Positions 48,397-60,899 of a stretch of DNA of 64,000 nt are shown one piece after another (within the stretch, counting starts at the first letter, position 1; the number at the start of each line of letters is the position of its first letter). The DNA is from Tetrapyrgos nigripes (Eukaryota > Basidiomycota > Agaricomycetes > Agaricales > Campanellaceae). The position numbers and the translations under genes were made by a program. The notes under the pieces are model-generated. The model made no database searches. It was not told where the DNA came from and was given only the letters and a program-made list of their open reading frames with translations. Location: contig JAACJM010000181.1 of NCBI GenBank assembly GCA_013368315.1, forward strand, positions 62,001 to 126,000, written 5' to 3'.

Positions 48397-50033
48397 CAGT
48401 GGCCAAAAAAATTGTCCACATGTTTGGCACTTTTGGAAAGATTGCTGATTTAAGAGCTATTGAGCAGAAATATCAAAACACGGTTAGTGGTAGCAAGAAA
48501 GGCTTTGATCAGAGCTACAATAACCTGTCTGTTTGGTCTTATTTGGCCAAATATATGTGGAGTTATGATTGATTTAAAATTGTATGTCATTTGGACAATT
48601 TTTTGAGTTGCCACTTCAAAATCATTATTGCAATAACCTGATGTGTTATACATGATGTCATAGGTGGAGCTGTACAGTAATGTAATGTATACACCACAAT
48701 GATGTCATAGCTGCCAGCTGGAGCATACATAGCAACATACAGATGCTCTACAGCCTCTATGAAAATCATGGGGTCCCTCATATCAGCTCAGAAAGACAAT
48801 CTCTACTCTCTCCTCCTAACTGCTTCTCCATCTGCAAAAATTGTGGCTCAGTCTGGAGTATGGAAGCCAAGAGTTGCTTTTGTGGCTTAAAAGACAAATA
48901 CAGACAATGAGAACAATACAGCAGGGTGTCCTAGGAGGCTCTCTACTACTTGTGAAGAGGTTAGATTGGAAAAAAATCCATTCTGGTAAAGCCAGATTGC
49001 TACACAAGTGGCCTGAAACATCAAGGCTCTTCTTGGACAACCTGCCCCAGCCTATAACAGCCAAAACATTCCTTAAAACATCTTGTCGCCATCTCCAAAA
49101 CACAGAACAAGTGCAAATTTACAGTGACTTGCAGCAAGGCTCACTTGAAGTTTACACAGATGTAAAAAGACCGGGCTGTAGAAGGCTAGAAGTGGGTTAT
49201 TTTCTCAGATAAGACCAAAATCAATTAGTTCAGGGCAAATATGCCCCAGTATGTGTGAGAAAAGAGAGATAAATTCATGGTACAGCAAGATGTGACAGAA
49301 ATGATGACATTTGAGAGAGAAAATGACATGATGGGGTAGGGTATGGGGCAGCAGTAAGCAGTAAAAATGGTCCAGATGAAGGGGAAGATAGATTGCAAAC
49401 ACTATATGACCATTTTAAGTAACAAAATTCTGGAAAGCATTAATAATATGGGAGTTGATCCAGAGGTGGCCATTTTTCAGCTGGGTATTAACTTTCTAAA
49501 GTGCCATATCCAATGGTTTCCTTTGTCAGAACATGTCTCTCTACCTATAAAAGCAACACTCTGCTTTCATACTTCAGTCTGAGCTGAAATTTTGATAGAG
49601 GGAGGGGCAGTTTGGAGGAGAGAGTAGAGATTGTCTTTCTGAGCTGATATGAGGGACCCCATGATTTTCATAGAGGCTGTAGAGCATCTGTATGTTGCTA
49701 TGTATGCTCCAGCTGGCAGCTATGACATCATTGTGGTGTATACATTACATTACTGTACAGCTCCACCTATGACATCATGTATAACATATCAGGTTATTGC
49801 AATAATGATTTTGAAGTGGCAACTCAAAAAATTGTCCAAATGACATACAATTTTAAATCAATCATAACTCCACATATATTTGGCCAAATAAGACCAAACA
49901 GACAGGTTATTGTAGCTGTGATCAAAGCCTTTCTTGCTACCACTAACCGTGCTTTGATATTTCTGCTCAATAGCTCTTAAATCAGCAATCTTTCCAAAAG
50001 TGCCAAACATGTAGACAATTTTTTTGGCCACTG
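48397..50033. mobile_element. 1637-bp DNA element with 417-bp inverted repeats, copy 2
   Basis: Ends are CAGTGGCCAAAAAAATTGTCC in both directions, flanked by TA. It has the same length as copy 1 with few differences, so both moved recently. The internal 800 bp have open frames in both copies (for example 48841-49212), but no transposase motif. The element sits in non-coding repeat sequence. Confidence 0.93.
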
Positions 50034-50159
50034 TATGTACGAGTTCCTAGAAAGCTCAGCTTTCATATGGTACTAAAGGGATGGACTAGCGGTGAAGGAA
50101 TAAGCTCATAGTTCATTACTGCCAGTACGCAATCTAAGGAATGGGTCATAATAAGGAAG
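50034..50159. other. Spacer between two DNA elements
   Basis: No gene. It contains GGACTAGCGGTGA, part of a phrase (ACTAGCGGT) that recurs near 48305, 51547 and 51705. Confidence 0.5.
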
Positions 50160-51263
50160 TGTAAGATCTATGCACTTCCCTATACTTCTTATACCTTTCC
50201 GATACTTTCCTATACTTCACTTTCCTGTACTTTCCAGTAGGGTCCTGTCCGGATCCTTTCCAGTAGGGTCCTTTCCAGATCCTTTCCAGTAGGGTCCTTT
50301 CCAGATCCTTTCCAGTAGGGTCCTTTCTGGATCCTTTCCAGTAGGGTCCTTTCCGGATCCTTTCCAGTAGGGTCCTTTCCGGATCCTTTCCAGTAGGGTC
50401 CTTTCCAGATCCTTTCCAGTAGGGTCCTTTCCAGATCCTTTCCAGTAGGGTCCTTTCCGGATCCTTTCCAGTAGGATCCGATGACTTTCCAGTACAGTCT
50501 TACTTTCCATTACTTTCCTATCACTTTCCGATCATTCCTTCATTTCCGATTCATCTCCAATCCTACTCCAACGTCTCCACTTCATATCCACAACTCCACT
50601 TTCCTTAGGAGGCGTTTCCCTTCACCTTTCCTTCTGTAGTTATATTACTCTTCATTTCCGATCCTTTCCTATCTTATTCCTACACTTCCCGAAGTAGTAC
50701 TTAAGCTAGCACATTTGTAGTAGATAGCTTAAGTGCAAAATCGACAAAGCTGGTCTCCTATCCTTTCCGATGGTTCCTTAGAGCTTCCTAGTCTTCCTGA
50801 CTAGAATCCATACCTATATCTCTCTAAGCTCTTTCCTAACCGGATCCACCCGGAAACGTCGTCCTCTCCATCCAAGACCTCCATCCGGATCCTTGGTGTT
50901 TCCTAGCATTAAGGGCTCGCATGGACTGACAGTAAGATAGGAAAGGTTCAGAAATGAAGGAAAAGCACATGGTGTTATTGGAGATGGATGGAGTACTGCG
51001 GAACGAAGTGGAACGGATTGGAGATGAAGTGGAGTAGCTTTGGAGATTAGATACGAGCTATCCGGTAGTTATCCGAAATGAATCACGAGTTCCCGGATGG
51101 GATCCGTGTGTGGAGATTAATAGTGGAGCTCGGATATGAAATCGGAAATGAATGATCGGAAAGTGTTCAGGATGAAAGGGAATGAAGTTCGAAATATCAG
51201 GAAAAGAAGTTCGGAAAAGAATCGGACGCGATCGGAAAGATGTATAGAAGCATAGATATTACA
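50160..51263. mobile_element. Non-autonomous KDZ-type element with subterminal repeats
   Basis: Ends TGTAAGATCTATGC and GCATAGATATTACA are imperfect inverted repeats (13 of 14). The left half aligns with 45597-46203. The right half contains inverted versions of left-half phrases (CGGAAATGAATGATCGGAAAGTG). It has kept only shreds of the KDZ-type gene. I see no clear target duplication. Confidence 0.6.
50221..50500. repeat. 26-bp tandem repeats (TTTCCAGTAGGGTCCTTTCC...)
   Basis: Ten to eleven units of CTTTCCAGTAGGGTCCTTTCC plus AGATC or GGATC. They differ mainly at one base, which creates or removes GGATCC. The period of 26 leaves an open frame on the minus strand that encodes a repeat, but it is not a gene. 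Confidence 0.93.
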
Positions 51264-52926
51264 CCTATGAGCAACAGGTCCATTAGTAGTGCTAGAAAGA
51301 CATAAGGAGAAATAAGCGAAGGCTATGCAAACCTATATGACTGATTGGTGGTAAAGGATTGTGAGTCATAAAGATGGAGCTATGTGAGTCAGAATGACTA
51401 TGGTTGCCAGTTCCAGAAAGGTACTCTTTGGCCAAAGATGAAGCGAAGGGAACATAGAAAGCCCTATTAGTTTTTAGGTAATATTCTGCATTTCTTAGAC
51501 ACCCTAATTAGAAGGTACCTACTTAATCCAGTAGTACTCAGGAGCATGGACTAGCGGTTAGACAGATATTTCTGTTTTCCAATGTACCTTTTAGCGGACC
51601 TTAAAAAGAAATATAGAACTGTACAGTAGTAGCTGCGAGTAGTATAAAAGGACTAGATATTTCTCGTAGTTAGACAAGCCATGTACTGTAGAGTATCAGG
51701 ATCCTACTAGCGGTAGGGACTGTGAAACACGGACTATGCTTCAACCAAATTTACCTCATTCGCATTGAGTATAAACATAGTGTGTGGATCAATAGTGTTG
51801 AATCAAAGTTGTTGGTTTTTGTGTGTTACCTTTTGTGTGTGTCCTCGGACTTGTGAAATTGATTATAAGGCATTGGAGCCTACAAATTGTGAATTGAAAA
51901 CTGTTGGTTATACTTTGTGGACTTGTTATAGTCTTTGTGTGTTGAATTTTGTGTATTGAATTTGTGTGCATTCGTGCAAAAACCTATCAAAACCCCAAAA
52001 GTCCTTGTACTACAAGTGAACTGTTGAGTATTCTGACTACTCGGAACGCTTGCACTTTACAATTTGTATAAAAGTCTTTGAGTTTGTGTTTGTTCTACAC
52101 TTATGCAAAAGACACCTATTACCGTCTCTTCCTATTCTTTGCAGAGTCATAAGTATACGACACTGGGGTTCGTTCTTGAACACTAGTACATTTCTAGTAC
52201 TGAAAGTTCCATGCAAATTAAGTTTGTTCAGTGGGTATTTCTTATGTGGTTGCCCCATGGAAGTTCTTGTACCTTATTCCTAGTCTGGAACTGTGGAATG
52301 TGACCCTTTGGGTACTCATTGGAGGCCGTCTGCAGCCTGACTAAGTGGTTTCTGGTGTCCTGGCTCTCAACTCAAGGTTCAGTTCATAGCTACTACTACA
52401 TGGTTCAATGTTCAGCGCCTGATTAAGACCTTTCTATGCGCAGTCTGATTCAAGGGACTCAGTTCAGTTCTTCTAAGCAAGGGTTTGTTTGTTTGTGTCT
52501 TTATCATTTCGTCTGCTGACACTTTTCTAGTGGCGAGGAACACGTTGATCACGTTGGAGAGTGTTTAGGGGCGACCTAATATTCCCTTGGATCATAACTA
52601 GTAATTCAGCCAGCATAGGGCCTTTGTGGAGTCGTTTACTCTCTGTACAGGTGGGTGTAACTCCTATGCTGTAGACATTCACTATAATACTTGGAGTGAA
52701 ATCTTCCACTCGCAAGTATTTGGCTTAGTTCTATAACTGGTTACTAGTACTTTTACTAGTAGTTCCAGCTCACTCTAGTACTCGAAGTCCCTTAAATATG
52801 TTCAAACTAGGGTTTCTTTTAGAGTTTCCACTTTGGATTTTGCGACAAAATCCAGGCGTATCAGCGCATCTATTGACCTGTCAGCACTGAATGGGAATAA
52901 ATTATTGAAGCTTACCTCTCTTTTCA
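51264..52926. other. Repeat-derived leader-like sequence, no gene supported
   Basis: T/G-rich stretches (TTTGTGTGT phrases, 51790-51960) and ACTAGCGGT motifs. Because a plus-strand Gag fragment follows, it may be the LTR and leader of a decayed plus-strand LTR element, but I could not define LTR ends or a primer site. Confidence 0.35.
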
Positions 52927-53450
52927 ATGCCATTTACTAAGCAGATGGACAAATTAGAACAAAAACAAACAGAAATGAAAAGTTTAAAGAATAAGGCTGG
53001 CTCAGGTGCTCACAAGATGTGCCCTGGGAGTAGAGAACAGACTGGATCTACCCAGCCAGCCATTAAGAAGGAAAAAAAATCGGTTTCAACTGGTACTCAC
53101 CTTGTTCTGAGGAGACTGACAGAAGGGTCTGATGACTGTAACGAAAGTTCAACATAAGTCATGTGATGTGACCTCTGTTACCCACAGTCATCTCTCAGTC
53201 TCACACATGTCCTACCTCGACCCTGAAACCTGTCAAACTTGACACTTAACTCCTTTTGCGCCAAACCATGGGAAAAAACATGTCACCACCCGATACTGAC
53301 AGAAACTGAATGATGCACAGCTCAAATGGGGCAATCCCAGCTACTTCACTGGTGAGCCTCTCGACATCCTCGAGTCCTTCTTCAACGAATACAAATGGTC
53401 CCTTGGAGACTGTTCTGGGTCTTATCTCCCCCTTGATTCACATCACCTGT
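52927..53450 (+). pseudogene. Plus-strand Gag-like fragment
   Basis: An ORF of 76 codons starts MPFTKQMDKLEQKQ and is lysine-rich. After stops, a second piece (53304-53450) reads QLKWGNPSYFTGEPLDILESF then NEYKWSLGD. The FTGEP-x-DIL-x-SFF pattern is the start of the capsid domain in Gypsy-type Gag. It stops at the Copia-2 boundary. Confidence 0.45.
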
Positions 53451-53567
53451 TGTAACAATTTTAGAAGGTTCCTGAGGTTTGGGTTGTTTACCCTTACCCT
53501 TGTCTTGGTTCTTCTGTTTAGAAGATCCAGCCTTCTGAGAGTTCCAATTGGGTGCAGAATCAAACTT

Positions 53568-54445
53568 TCATCTATCTCCAGTAATGCGGGTAAGAAGAGA
53601 TGATACAGAAGATTGACCAGTCCGTCGTTTGTACTCAACGAGAATCAGTCCTTCCACATGTGCCATAGTCAGGTTCTTTGGTTCGATAGTGGCAAGTGTA
53701 AATTGAGCATAGTTTCCCCAGGATTGCAGAATGCGATCCATCAAGAAAAGAGCTCTAAACTTGTCATCGACTGTGAATCCATAGGCTTTAAGACGTGTGA
53801 GAACTGCTCCCAGAGATGTGATCTGGTTTGCAGGATCTTTCTTCTCATCAAGTGTCCAAGACATGAACTCTTTGAAGTCTAAGAACCATGATGTCGGGCC
53901 AGGAGAACTGTATTTCTTGTCTATTTTATCCCAAAGCATTTTTGCAGTATAATCTCCTTTTGCTTTGGCACAAGGGTCTTCTTCTATTTCATCTCTAGTG
54001 AACTCTCTCATTTCCAAACCCACATCATTCGGAAGATAGGAGGAAATAAAACCCAAAGCCTGTTCATCTTTGTCATCCCAAGAACTATGAAGCTTATAAG
54101 TTTCAACTAATTCCCAATCATGTTTATTAACCAAAATTTGATATTGATCCCATTCATGAGCGAAGGTATCAATGATTTGGTTATAAGACAATTGTTTGGA
54201 TTCAGTTAAAGCATTAAAAACTTCATTAGAAACTAGTACAAATCCTTCAGGAAAAGAAGGTGCATTACCTGTTTCAGTGGGACTTGTGTTCACATAACGC
54301 TTCTGGTACCTGAAGCAACCCTGCTAAGCCCTTTGGCTTCAAGGAGGCGGGTAATAGCATAGTTCCAAAACTCATAATTGGTAGTATTGAGGATGGGAAC
54401 ATTGAAGATGCTTTCAGCGTTGTTGATAGCGTTGTTGGAAGACAT
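53568..54445 (-). CDS. Copia-2 Gag
   Basis: Starts MSSNNAINNAESIFNVPILN with TNYEFWNYAITRLLEAKGL, the Copia Gag N-terminal pattern. A frameshift near 54295 leads into a 241-codon frame (DDKDEQALGFISSYLPNDVGL, AKMLWDKIDKKYSSPG, LILVEYKRRTG). It ends at TGA-AAG; the same frame then continues KFDSAPNWN and a KGKGK linker, as in Copia-1. Confidence 0.85.
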
Positions 54446-55277
54446 ATTGATCTATGAAGCATCAATCAGTAAAGATGTGCATTCAATAGGTCACAAGTAC
54501 CAAGGAACATCGAAGGGTCTAATACAACAACAGTGTATAGGATGATCGCAATATTCCTTCTCCTTTCTGAGCAAACGCCTCAGACAAGGAATGTACATAA
54601 TACATTTGCATTAATCAACTATATGCCAGTAGAAAACTGTTCGTCGGTACGTGCACATAATGGAATCCTATATTAACTCCTTCATCAGTGCTTCTCAATC
54701 AATTTCACACTGTCAGAGACCATACTCTTGACAGAGAGCACATGATTACTCTAGAAGTTGCAATATTGACTGTAGTGGCACAGTACTTCCTAATGGGTGT
54801 AGAGATGCCTTAAAGCATATAGGGGAGCACTATCTAACTACTGTTTTTCTATAGATCCAGATCAGCGACTTTTATAAACGCCCCTGGCTCATCCGAATGA
54901 CTACGGAGTTTTGCCTGAGTGTGAAAAACAGTCCCACACTAAAGTGGAGGCTGCAAAGCATGCCAGTCACTCTGCATACAACTATCTGTAGATCCATAAG
55001 GGTTCCACAAATAACTGTTACAGGTATAAAGTGACTTATCTAGATCTATAACTAAACCAGCAAAGAGTGCCTAATGCGACTCTAAACTGAACCCAGGTTA
55101 TATATTTTACTGGGCAATATAGATGAAGAAGGAGATAAAGCGAAACATCGATCCACCAACTGCACAAACATCGAGTCCGACAGCTTACTCGGTGATGAGC
55201 TCGCCGTTGACCTTGACAATGTGATCCATCTTGACAACAGTAGTTGTATGGGATAAGACCAGCATCGATGGCCCTCG
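54446..55277 (-). other. Copia-2 5' leader
   Basis: Transcribed leader between primer site and Gag. No gene supported. Confidence 0.5.
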
Positions 55278-55289
55278 GGGCCCATAACC
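55278..55289 (-). other. Copia-2 primer-binding site, initiator tRNA-Met half
   Basis: Minus strand GGTTATGGGCCC, identical to the Copia-1 site and complementary to the initiator tRNA-Met anticodon arm. Confidence 0.8.
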
Positions 55290-55688
55290 TAATGAAGCAG
55301 CAAATATTCAGCATAGGGTGACCAGTCAGTAGAGCTCACCAAATAGAGGGCTGAGTAGAAAGCTTGTAGAGCTTAGATACGAGTTGCTTGTAGAGCAGAT
55401 AGAACTAGATATTGTTCTGTAGTATCTACGACTTTACAGAGAGCTTTTATACTAGATAAAGAGCATGTAATTACTAATATCTACATTGTCCATGGACATA
55501 CCTAGAGACTAAGAGGATATTGCCATTGGCCATATTGCTATCTACAGAGATATCACTACATAGTAGAAGATAAGAGTAATGTCCGGAGAATGTCCTGGAG
55601 GACTAGCATACTTATAGCTACGTAGAAGTTTCATAATAACTCCATATAGAATCATAGTTACTATACATGGAAGGTATATATTTCAACA
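55290..55688 (-). repeat. Copia-2 probable 5' LTR
   Basis: About 399 bp between the primer site and TTTCAACA. It shares only short end phrases with the Copia-1 LTR (GAAGCAG, TTCAACA). The exact inner end is uncertain because the terminal TG is not clear. Confidence 0.5.
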
Positions 55689-55751
55689 ATACAGGCCAGC
55701 TGACCCATACTCCAACATGGTTACAGGGAACAACAAGATAAAAGACCCCAC

Positions 55752-57598
55752 ATGGACTCGAGGGCAGAAACAGTCAACCCAGCACAAATCTGCCAGCGGA
55801 TAGTAGTAACAGGATTCGGATGTGACAGCTTCCAAGATGCCATAGACAGTATTAAGGATGTGCACAACCTCCTGTCGCAAAACCTACCTCAAGGTGTGAT
55901 ACCCAACACAGGCCTGGTCACTACCTGGCAGGGATGGCCAGCTGTGGAACTGGACAACCGCTATTTCACCTCCAGACGCCTTGCCAGGGACGAACGACCA
56001 ATAGCAATCCCAGGAAACATCGACCCATCAGGAATGCTGGCCAGCATCATGCGGAGCGGTACCAACTGGATGTACTTGAAAGAGAACAGTGTCGAGTTCT
56101 ATGAGAAAAAGCGAAAAACCACAGGCGTAGAGTGAGTACAGATAAACACCCACAACTCATCACCTACTGACAAGAACAAACTGTCTCCTCCCCCACATCT
56201 ATGCATCTTTTGTCACCACCTCACCGTCCCACCGGTACCACATATCACCACCTCAACTTCTACAAACCCCCACACGCCCGATCGCACTGGACACACCTCC
56301 AGACCAAAGATACCCACCCATCAACCCTACAAGATTCTGGGTTGGTGACCTAGTAGAAGTCGTGTTCAGCATAAACATCATTGAGCTCAGGGCTACCAGC
56401 AACAGACCAATGAGTGCCAGGACCAATGGAACTGTCGAGAATGAGAGTCCCTAGTTAGGGGCTATTTCCTATTGTGGCGTATCTGCCTCTCTCTTTTCCT
56501 AATTTCTTTTCCTTTGATCCTCTAAACTCCAAGGCACCCTGACCCGGGTTCAACACCCAGCTCATATATACCTACAATTCTCGAATCCGACACCCCAGTT
56601 GTTTCACCATCTTCATGTGAACTCCTGGGGTGTATATCTGCCTTTCAATCCTCATATCAATACTTAACTGATTATATTCATATTTACTACAGTACGCTCG
56701 TACTAATACATGCTCACTATCTTACAGGTACTGTAGTAATCAAAGTCGTTTCACCATCTTCGTGTGAACTCCTGGGTACGCTCGTACTAATACGTGCTCG
56801 CTATCTTACAGGAAGTCTGCGCAGAGTGACGAGGATGGACAACACATGTCATGAATCGCTCCCCGCCTATTCATTTCCCATTCATTTCCTTTCTATTCTT
56901 TTCCCTTTACTATCTACTTCCCACTCTAACCCCATAAACATCAACCATTTCTCATTATCGTCTATAGTTACCATCTCTCTAGATCTATGACTCACATTCT
57001 TATCTCCTCTGATTCCTATCTCCATGGACATTCTCACTGTCAATCACTCCGTATGATCCAGTACCTTCATCTATCCATATTTGACTTATTATTCTCTCGC
57101 CCTTAACATTTCCACATGATACCGTCTATTATTACTTACTCTTTCCCATCTGTTCATAGTTTACTTATATACCTGTGATCCTTGTAACCTATCCCTTAGT
57201 TCGTTCACTTCGTCTCCGCTCCGTACTTTTACTACGCAGTGTAGAGCCTAGTCAGCCTACTATCCTTCTATCTCTCTATCTCTCTATCTCTTTACTCTCT
57301 TCGATCAATCTATTCTCTTGTAACCGGCTTTCTCGTACTGTGTGACTTGGGTGGTTATTGAGTGTATCGACAACCTTGACAACACACATGTATGGGTCAG
57401 TAAAATTTCCCAGAGAAGAGAAGGCATCTCACAAAATCGACTCAAACAGAACGCAGCCAGAAAAGTCAATGCGACCCCCGCCCAGACGTCCAGTCACAGC
57501 ATGCTGGGAATAAAACGGAAAGGTATCGACCACTACGAAGAGACGGAGAGCGAGACGAGAGACAAGGTGGCGGGTATGAACATGGATGGTGAATGAGG
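55752..57598 (+). CDS. Hypothetical host gene interrupted by a solo LTR
   Basis: Exon 1 (55752-56131) encodes about 126 residues with FGCDSFQDAIDSIKDVHNLL, TWQGWPAVELDNRYF and PGNIDPSGMLASIMRSGTNW. I have no family name, but it looks like a real globular protein. A GTGAGT donor is followed by a spacer up to an acceptor at 56811, whose intron end has the branch-like TACTAATAC. The last exon continues across the solo LTR with SLRRVTRMDNTHVWVSKIS and then a basic tail, KRKGIDHYEETESE to MDGE. The phase between exons does not fit directly, so another exon or an error lies between. A phrase, TTTCACCATCTTC, is duplicated at 56605 and 56748. Confidence 0.45.
56847..57381 (+). mobile_element. Solo LTR of the Gypsy-1 family
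   Basis: 535 bp, TGTCATGAATCG...ACCTTGACA, the reverse orientation to Gypsy-1. The target duplication ACACA is perfect (56842-56846, 57382-57386). It was left by recombination between two LTRs. It lies within what appears to be the last exon of the hypothetical gene. Confidence 0.95.
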
Positions 57599-58096
57599 TT
57601 GCACACAAGCATATAAAAGAGTAGCACTTACACTCCATGTAGTACTACTAGTTTTCTCAGACCAATTATACAACACAAGCACCTTTATTGGAGCAAATAC
57701 ATTCCATTCCAGAGCGACATCCACTGCATACAAGAAGGGCGCGCACAAGAAGGGCAACAGAACGAAGTGGAAGGCCGAGCACCTGTAGGCTTTATCAGAA
57801 GAATAATGCTTGTAAGGAGCCTTACCTAAAGGTTCAAACAAAACCAAATACCGGTAAAATCCGCTACCGATCCGGACCTCGGCTACAAACAAGTACAACA
57901 TCTGAAGCACGAATAACGGTGCCGTCCAAATTCTAGGGTGTAAGACTCATCCTTCATTTCATTTCGGACTCGTAATTAGCGCTCTGTTACAGCTTCTGGA
58001 TCCCTTTTAGCCCATCAGCCCTAGGCGTGACCTCATCTATCTTCTTCTCGACTCTGTGATAGCTGCCAGTCGCCGGCAGACTGAGAGTCGATATCG
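57599..58096. other. Intergenic, probable NLR promoter
   Basis: No gene seen. It contains no repeat known from elsewhere in the window. Confidence 0.5.
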
Positions 58097-60899
58097 ATGG
58101 ATCCAGACAGCTCTAGTGAAGAAGAGCACTCGGCTAGGCAACCGCAATCGCGTCGTAGAGGTCCAGAAGAAGATTGGGATCACTGCAGAACTGGGAGACA
58201 AGTTCAGCCACAACTGGAGAGCTCCAACCAAGGCCTAACTACTGCAGCTCTCTTTGCTAATTCGCACCACAACTCGTTCTCCCACTCTTCCATAAATGTT
58301 GTTGGACGCGATCAAATCAACACCTTTGTTGAAGATTCAGAAGCAGGTAAGTCATTACTTCTTCTCTAAAGCATACATCCTCATTTTGTGCCTCCTCTTT
58401 TAGGTTTAAAGCTCTTATACCAGACTATTGCTCACGTTGGCACGTTCCATGATTCCGAAACTCGTTATCCACCTCCAAAATGCCATCCCGAAACGCGAAA
58501 GGCCGTCTTATCGGATATCTCTTCTTGGATACTGAGGGATGCACGGATGGGGGCCCCGTTTCATTGGTCATATGGTCTAGCAGGTGCAAAGGCAGAGACC
58601 CCAATTCATTGGCTATATGGTCCAGCAGGTGCAGGAAAGTCTGCCATTGCTCAGACTTTGGCGGAGAGAGAGCAACGCAATCATTTGGCGGCCAGCTTCT
58701 TTTTCTCTCGTTCAGACCCCTCCAGAAATAATCCAAAGTCTCTGATTATGGTCATTTCGTATTGTCTCGCCATCTGGTGCAGAAACACCCAGTTGCGAGC
58801 TGCTATCGATAATGCTGTCAAAACACAGCCTGCCATCCTTGGATCTGCCATCGAACAGCAGCTCCAAGAACTCGTTGTCAAGCCCTTCGAAGTGATCCCA
58901 CAAGAAAGCTGGGAGACGCTGCCAAGAGTTGTGATCATAGATGGCCTTGACGAATGCTTGGGTAGCGATTCCCAACAGAGAATCCTGGCCATGCTCTTTG
59001 GCGGACTGGGGAACCAGACGCCTCTTCGTTTCCTCATTACCAGCCGACCAGAACCAGTGATTCAAGACTTCTTTGGTCAACTTCCCCACTGCGACATCAT
59101 GACTCGTATGGAGCTCAGTGATAATTACTCCACTTCATGGGACATCGAGGTCTATCTTCGTGATGGTTTCAAAGCCATTGCAGAGAAATCTCACTCCGAC
59201 GTAATGGGTCATATCGCTCTTCCTTGGCCTTCAATTGGTGTCATTCATGAACTCGTCCAGCGGGCTTCAGGCCAGTTCATTTACGCCTCAACAGTCCTGA
59301 AGTATGTTGGGGAAGAGTACTCCATTCCTGTAGAGCGACTGGAGTTGGTGCTTGGTTTGCCTTTGGGTGATCCTGATGCCTTCTCTGAGCTTGATGCCCT
59401 CTATGAGCAAATATTATCTCCAATCGTAACAAGGCCAGGGTTGTACAAATCCTAGGGACAGTGCTTGCAATCAAGGATATCCGTTCACTGCAATGGAGGG
59501 AATTGCAGCTTATTAATTGGCATTATTTCGTCAGTGACCGGGAGGTGATTGACATAGTGGAACAGCTGCTTTCACTGCCCACTGGAGCAGTCACAGTATC
59601 CCTGCGAGGAATGCACTCGGTCTTGCAGATTCACTATGGAATTGTCGAGTTCCGCCATAAATCATTTCGGGATTTTTTGTTCGATGCACGTCGTTCAGGT
59701 GAATATTTCATCGATAAAGAACTAGTTCACGAGCAATTGGCACGGGTCTGTATGAAGATAACCAACGATTCGTCTCATTCGTAGGTATCATTCCTAGGAA
59801 CCGACAGTCGCTTTCACTGATATTTTCGCACACTTTACAGATTACGAAACTATGCCATGTATAATTGCTTGAAGCACATACATCTTGCGAAAAGTACGAC
59901 TGATCTAGTCACCGAGCTGCGGTGCTTCAATTTCTGTGACATGATTGGATGCTATTTGGGAGACTGGTTTCAAACTACGCCCTTCTATTTCTCCCAGTCT
60001 ATTTCAGTTTTTCAGAAGTTTGCCAAAGTGAGTCAGGGCAAACTTACCTTTTCCCAAAGCTAATGAAGCTATTTCAGGTTTTAGAGTCACATCAGATCAA
60101 GACCTTGTCAGATTCTCTTAAACTTGGTATCTATGTCGCTGGTGGCATTAATAGAAGAGAATTATCCAAGGAATTTTTATCAGACCTTGAATTACTATTT
60201 GCTCTCGCAATGGATTGCCACTATGCACCTCTCAATGCACTTTTTCCTCATAACACTCCCAGCAATGTTGACATCCTAGCCGGTCTTGGCTGCACCATGC
60301 AGCAGTTTTTCCTAGGTCTTGACCCGAGCCTCCATTCACATTCCCATTTCACAGCTTCAAGTTCTTCCAACCCCGTATGGCATTTCATTGATTTCAAGAG
60401 AGGACGCAGCAGACTAGCCAAACATTGCCTGAGGACTATCAGACCCAATCCCTGCATCAAAGATCGGCAACTGTCCCTCGGCTTCAGGTTCAAATGGGGT
60501 TACGTCTATGCTCAGTCAAGAATGTCTGAACTACTTCACCACTCTCCTCTTGACGTGGAACTTCAACACGAGCTGAAAAAGGCAATACCATATTTAAATG
60601 GAACGAAAGAGTTGCATAAGGTCCTTCTTTGGCTGCAAGTAAGTACCACAGTGCTCTATCTATATGCTATGTAGGTCACCTGGCTAATATAATAAATGCA
60701 GGACTTTCCAGATGACCAGAGGGACATCCCAATGGAAGTCGCAATTCGGCAGTGTTCCGAGCAGTCTCATGAACTTAGTGATGTGAATTTGGCTTTCTAC
60801 CTTCAGCACCTGGATGACATAGACGACATGGATGATGATACCATAACGTCACGTTTAGACTCATGGAGAGTCAACAGGATCAAGAAGACATGGGTATGA
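58097..60899 (+). CDS. NACHT-type NLR protein (fungal STAND ATPase), copy B
   Basis: Five exons: 58097-58346, 58404-59780, 59841-60027, 60078-60638, 60702-60899. The N-terminal leader has SHSSINVVGRDQIN, typical of agaricomycete NLRs. The NACHT domain has Walker A GPAGAGKSAIAQ, SFFFSR, Walker B RVVIIDGLDECLG and sensor LRFLITSRPEP. A winged-helix-like region follows (IVEFRHKSFRDFLFD). The C-terminal part has WHFIDFKRGRSR and an acidic end. There are no obvious WD40 or ankyrin repeats. The 59428-59429 AA run seems one A short, breaking the frame, and the 59781 intron must use GTAGGT. Such proteins act as cytosolic immune or incompatibility switches; the ligand is unknown. Confidence 0.88.
58552..58640 (+). 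repeat. In-frame 45-bp duplication at the Walker A motif
   Basis: Two units 45 bp apart encode PFHWSYGLAGAKAET and PIHWLYGPAGAGKSA. Only the second keeps the GKS needed to bind nucleotide. Confidence 0.85.

Larger units (their letters stand above)
53451..55688 (-). mobile_element. Copia-2, truncated Ty1/Copia element
   Basis: From right to left: a probable 5' LTR (55290-55688), primer site, leader, Gag, and the basic linker after Gag. Everything downstream (protease to RNase H and the 3' LTR) is gone at about 53451. It is a different family from Copia-1. Confidence 0.75.

Noticed and set aside
50221..50500. Possible CRISPR-like array
   Set aside because: Units are contiguous with no variable spacers, and the context is a fungal transposon.
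50217..50510. 97-codon repetitive frame on the minus strand
   Set aside because: It is only the translation of the 26-bp tandem repeat.
52835..52860. Possible tRNA-type primer site (GGCGTATCAGCGC)
   Set aside because: Resembles a Met primer site only weakly, and no LTR end is next to it.
53405..53425. Copia-like polypurine tract (AATCAAGGGGGAG on the minus strand)
   Set aside because: It falls within the plus-strand Gag-like coding stretch and no LTR follows it.
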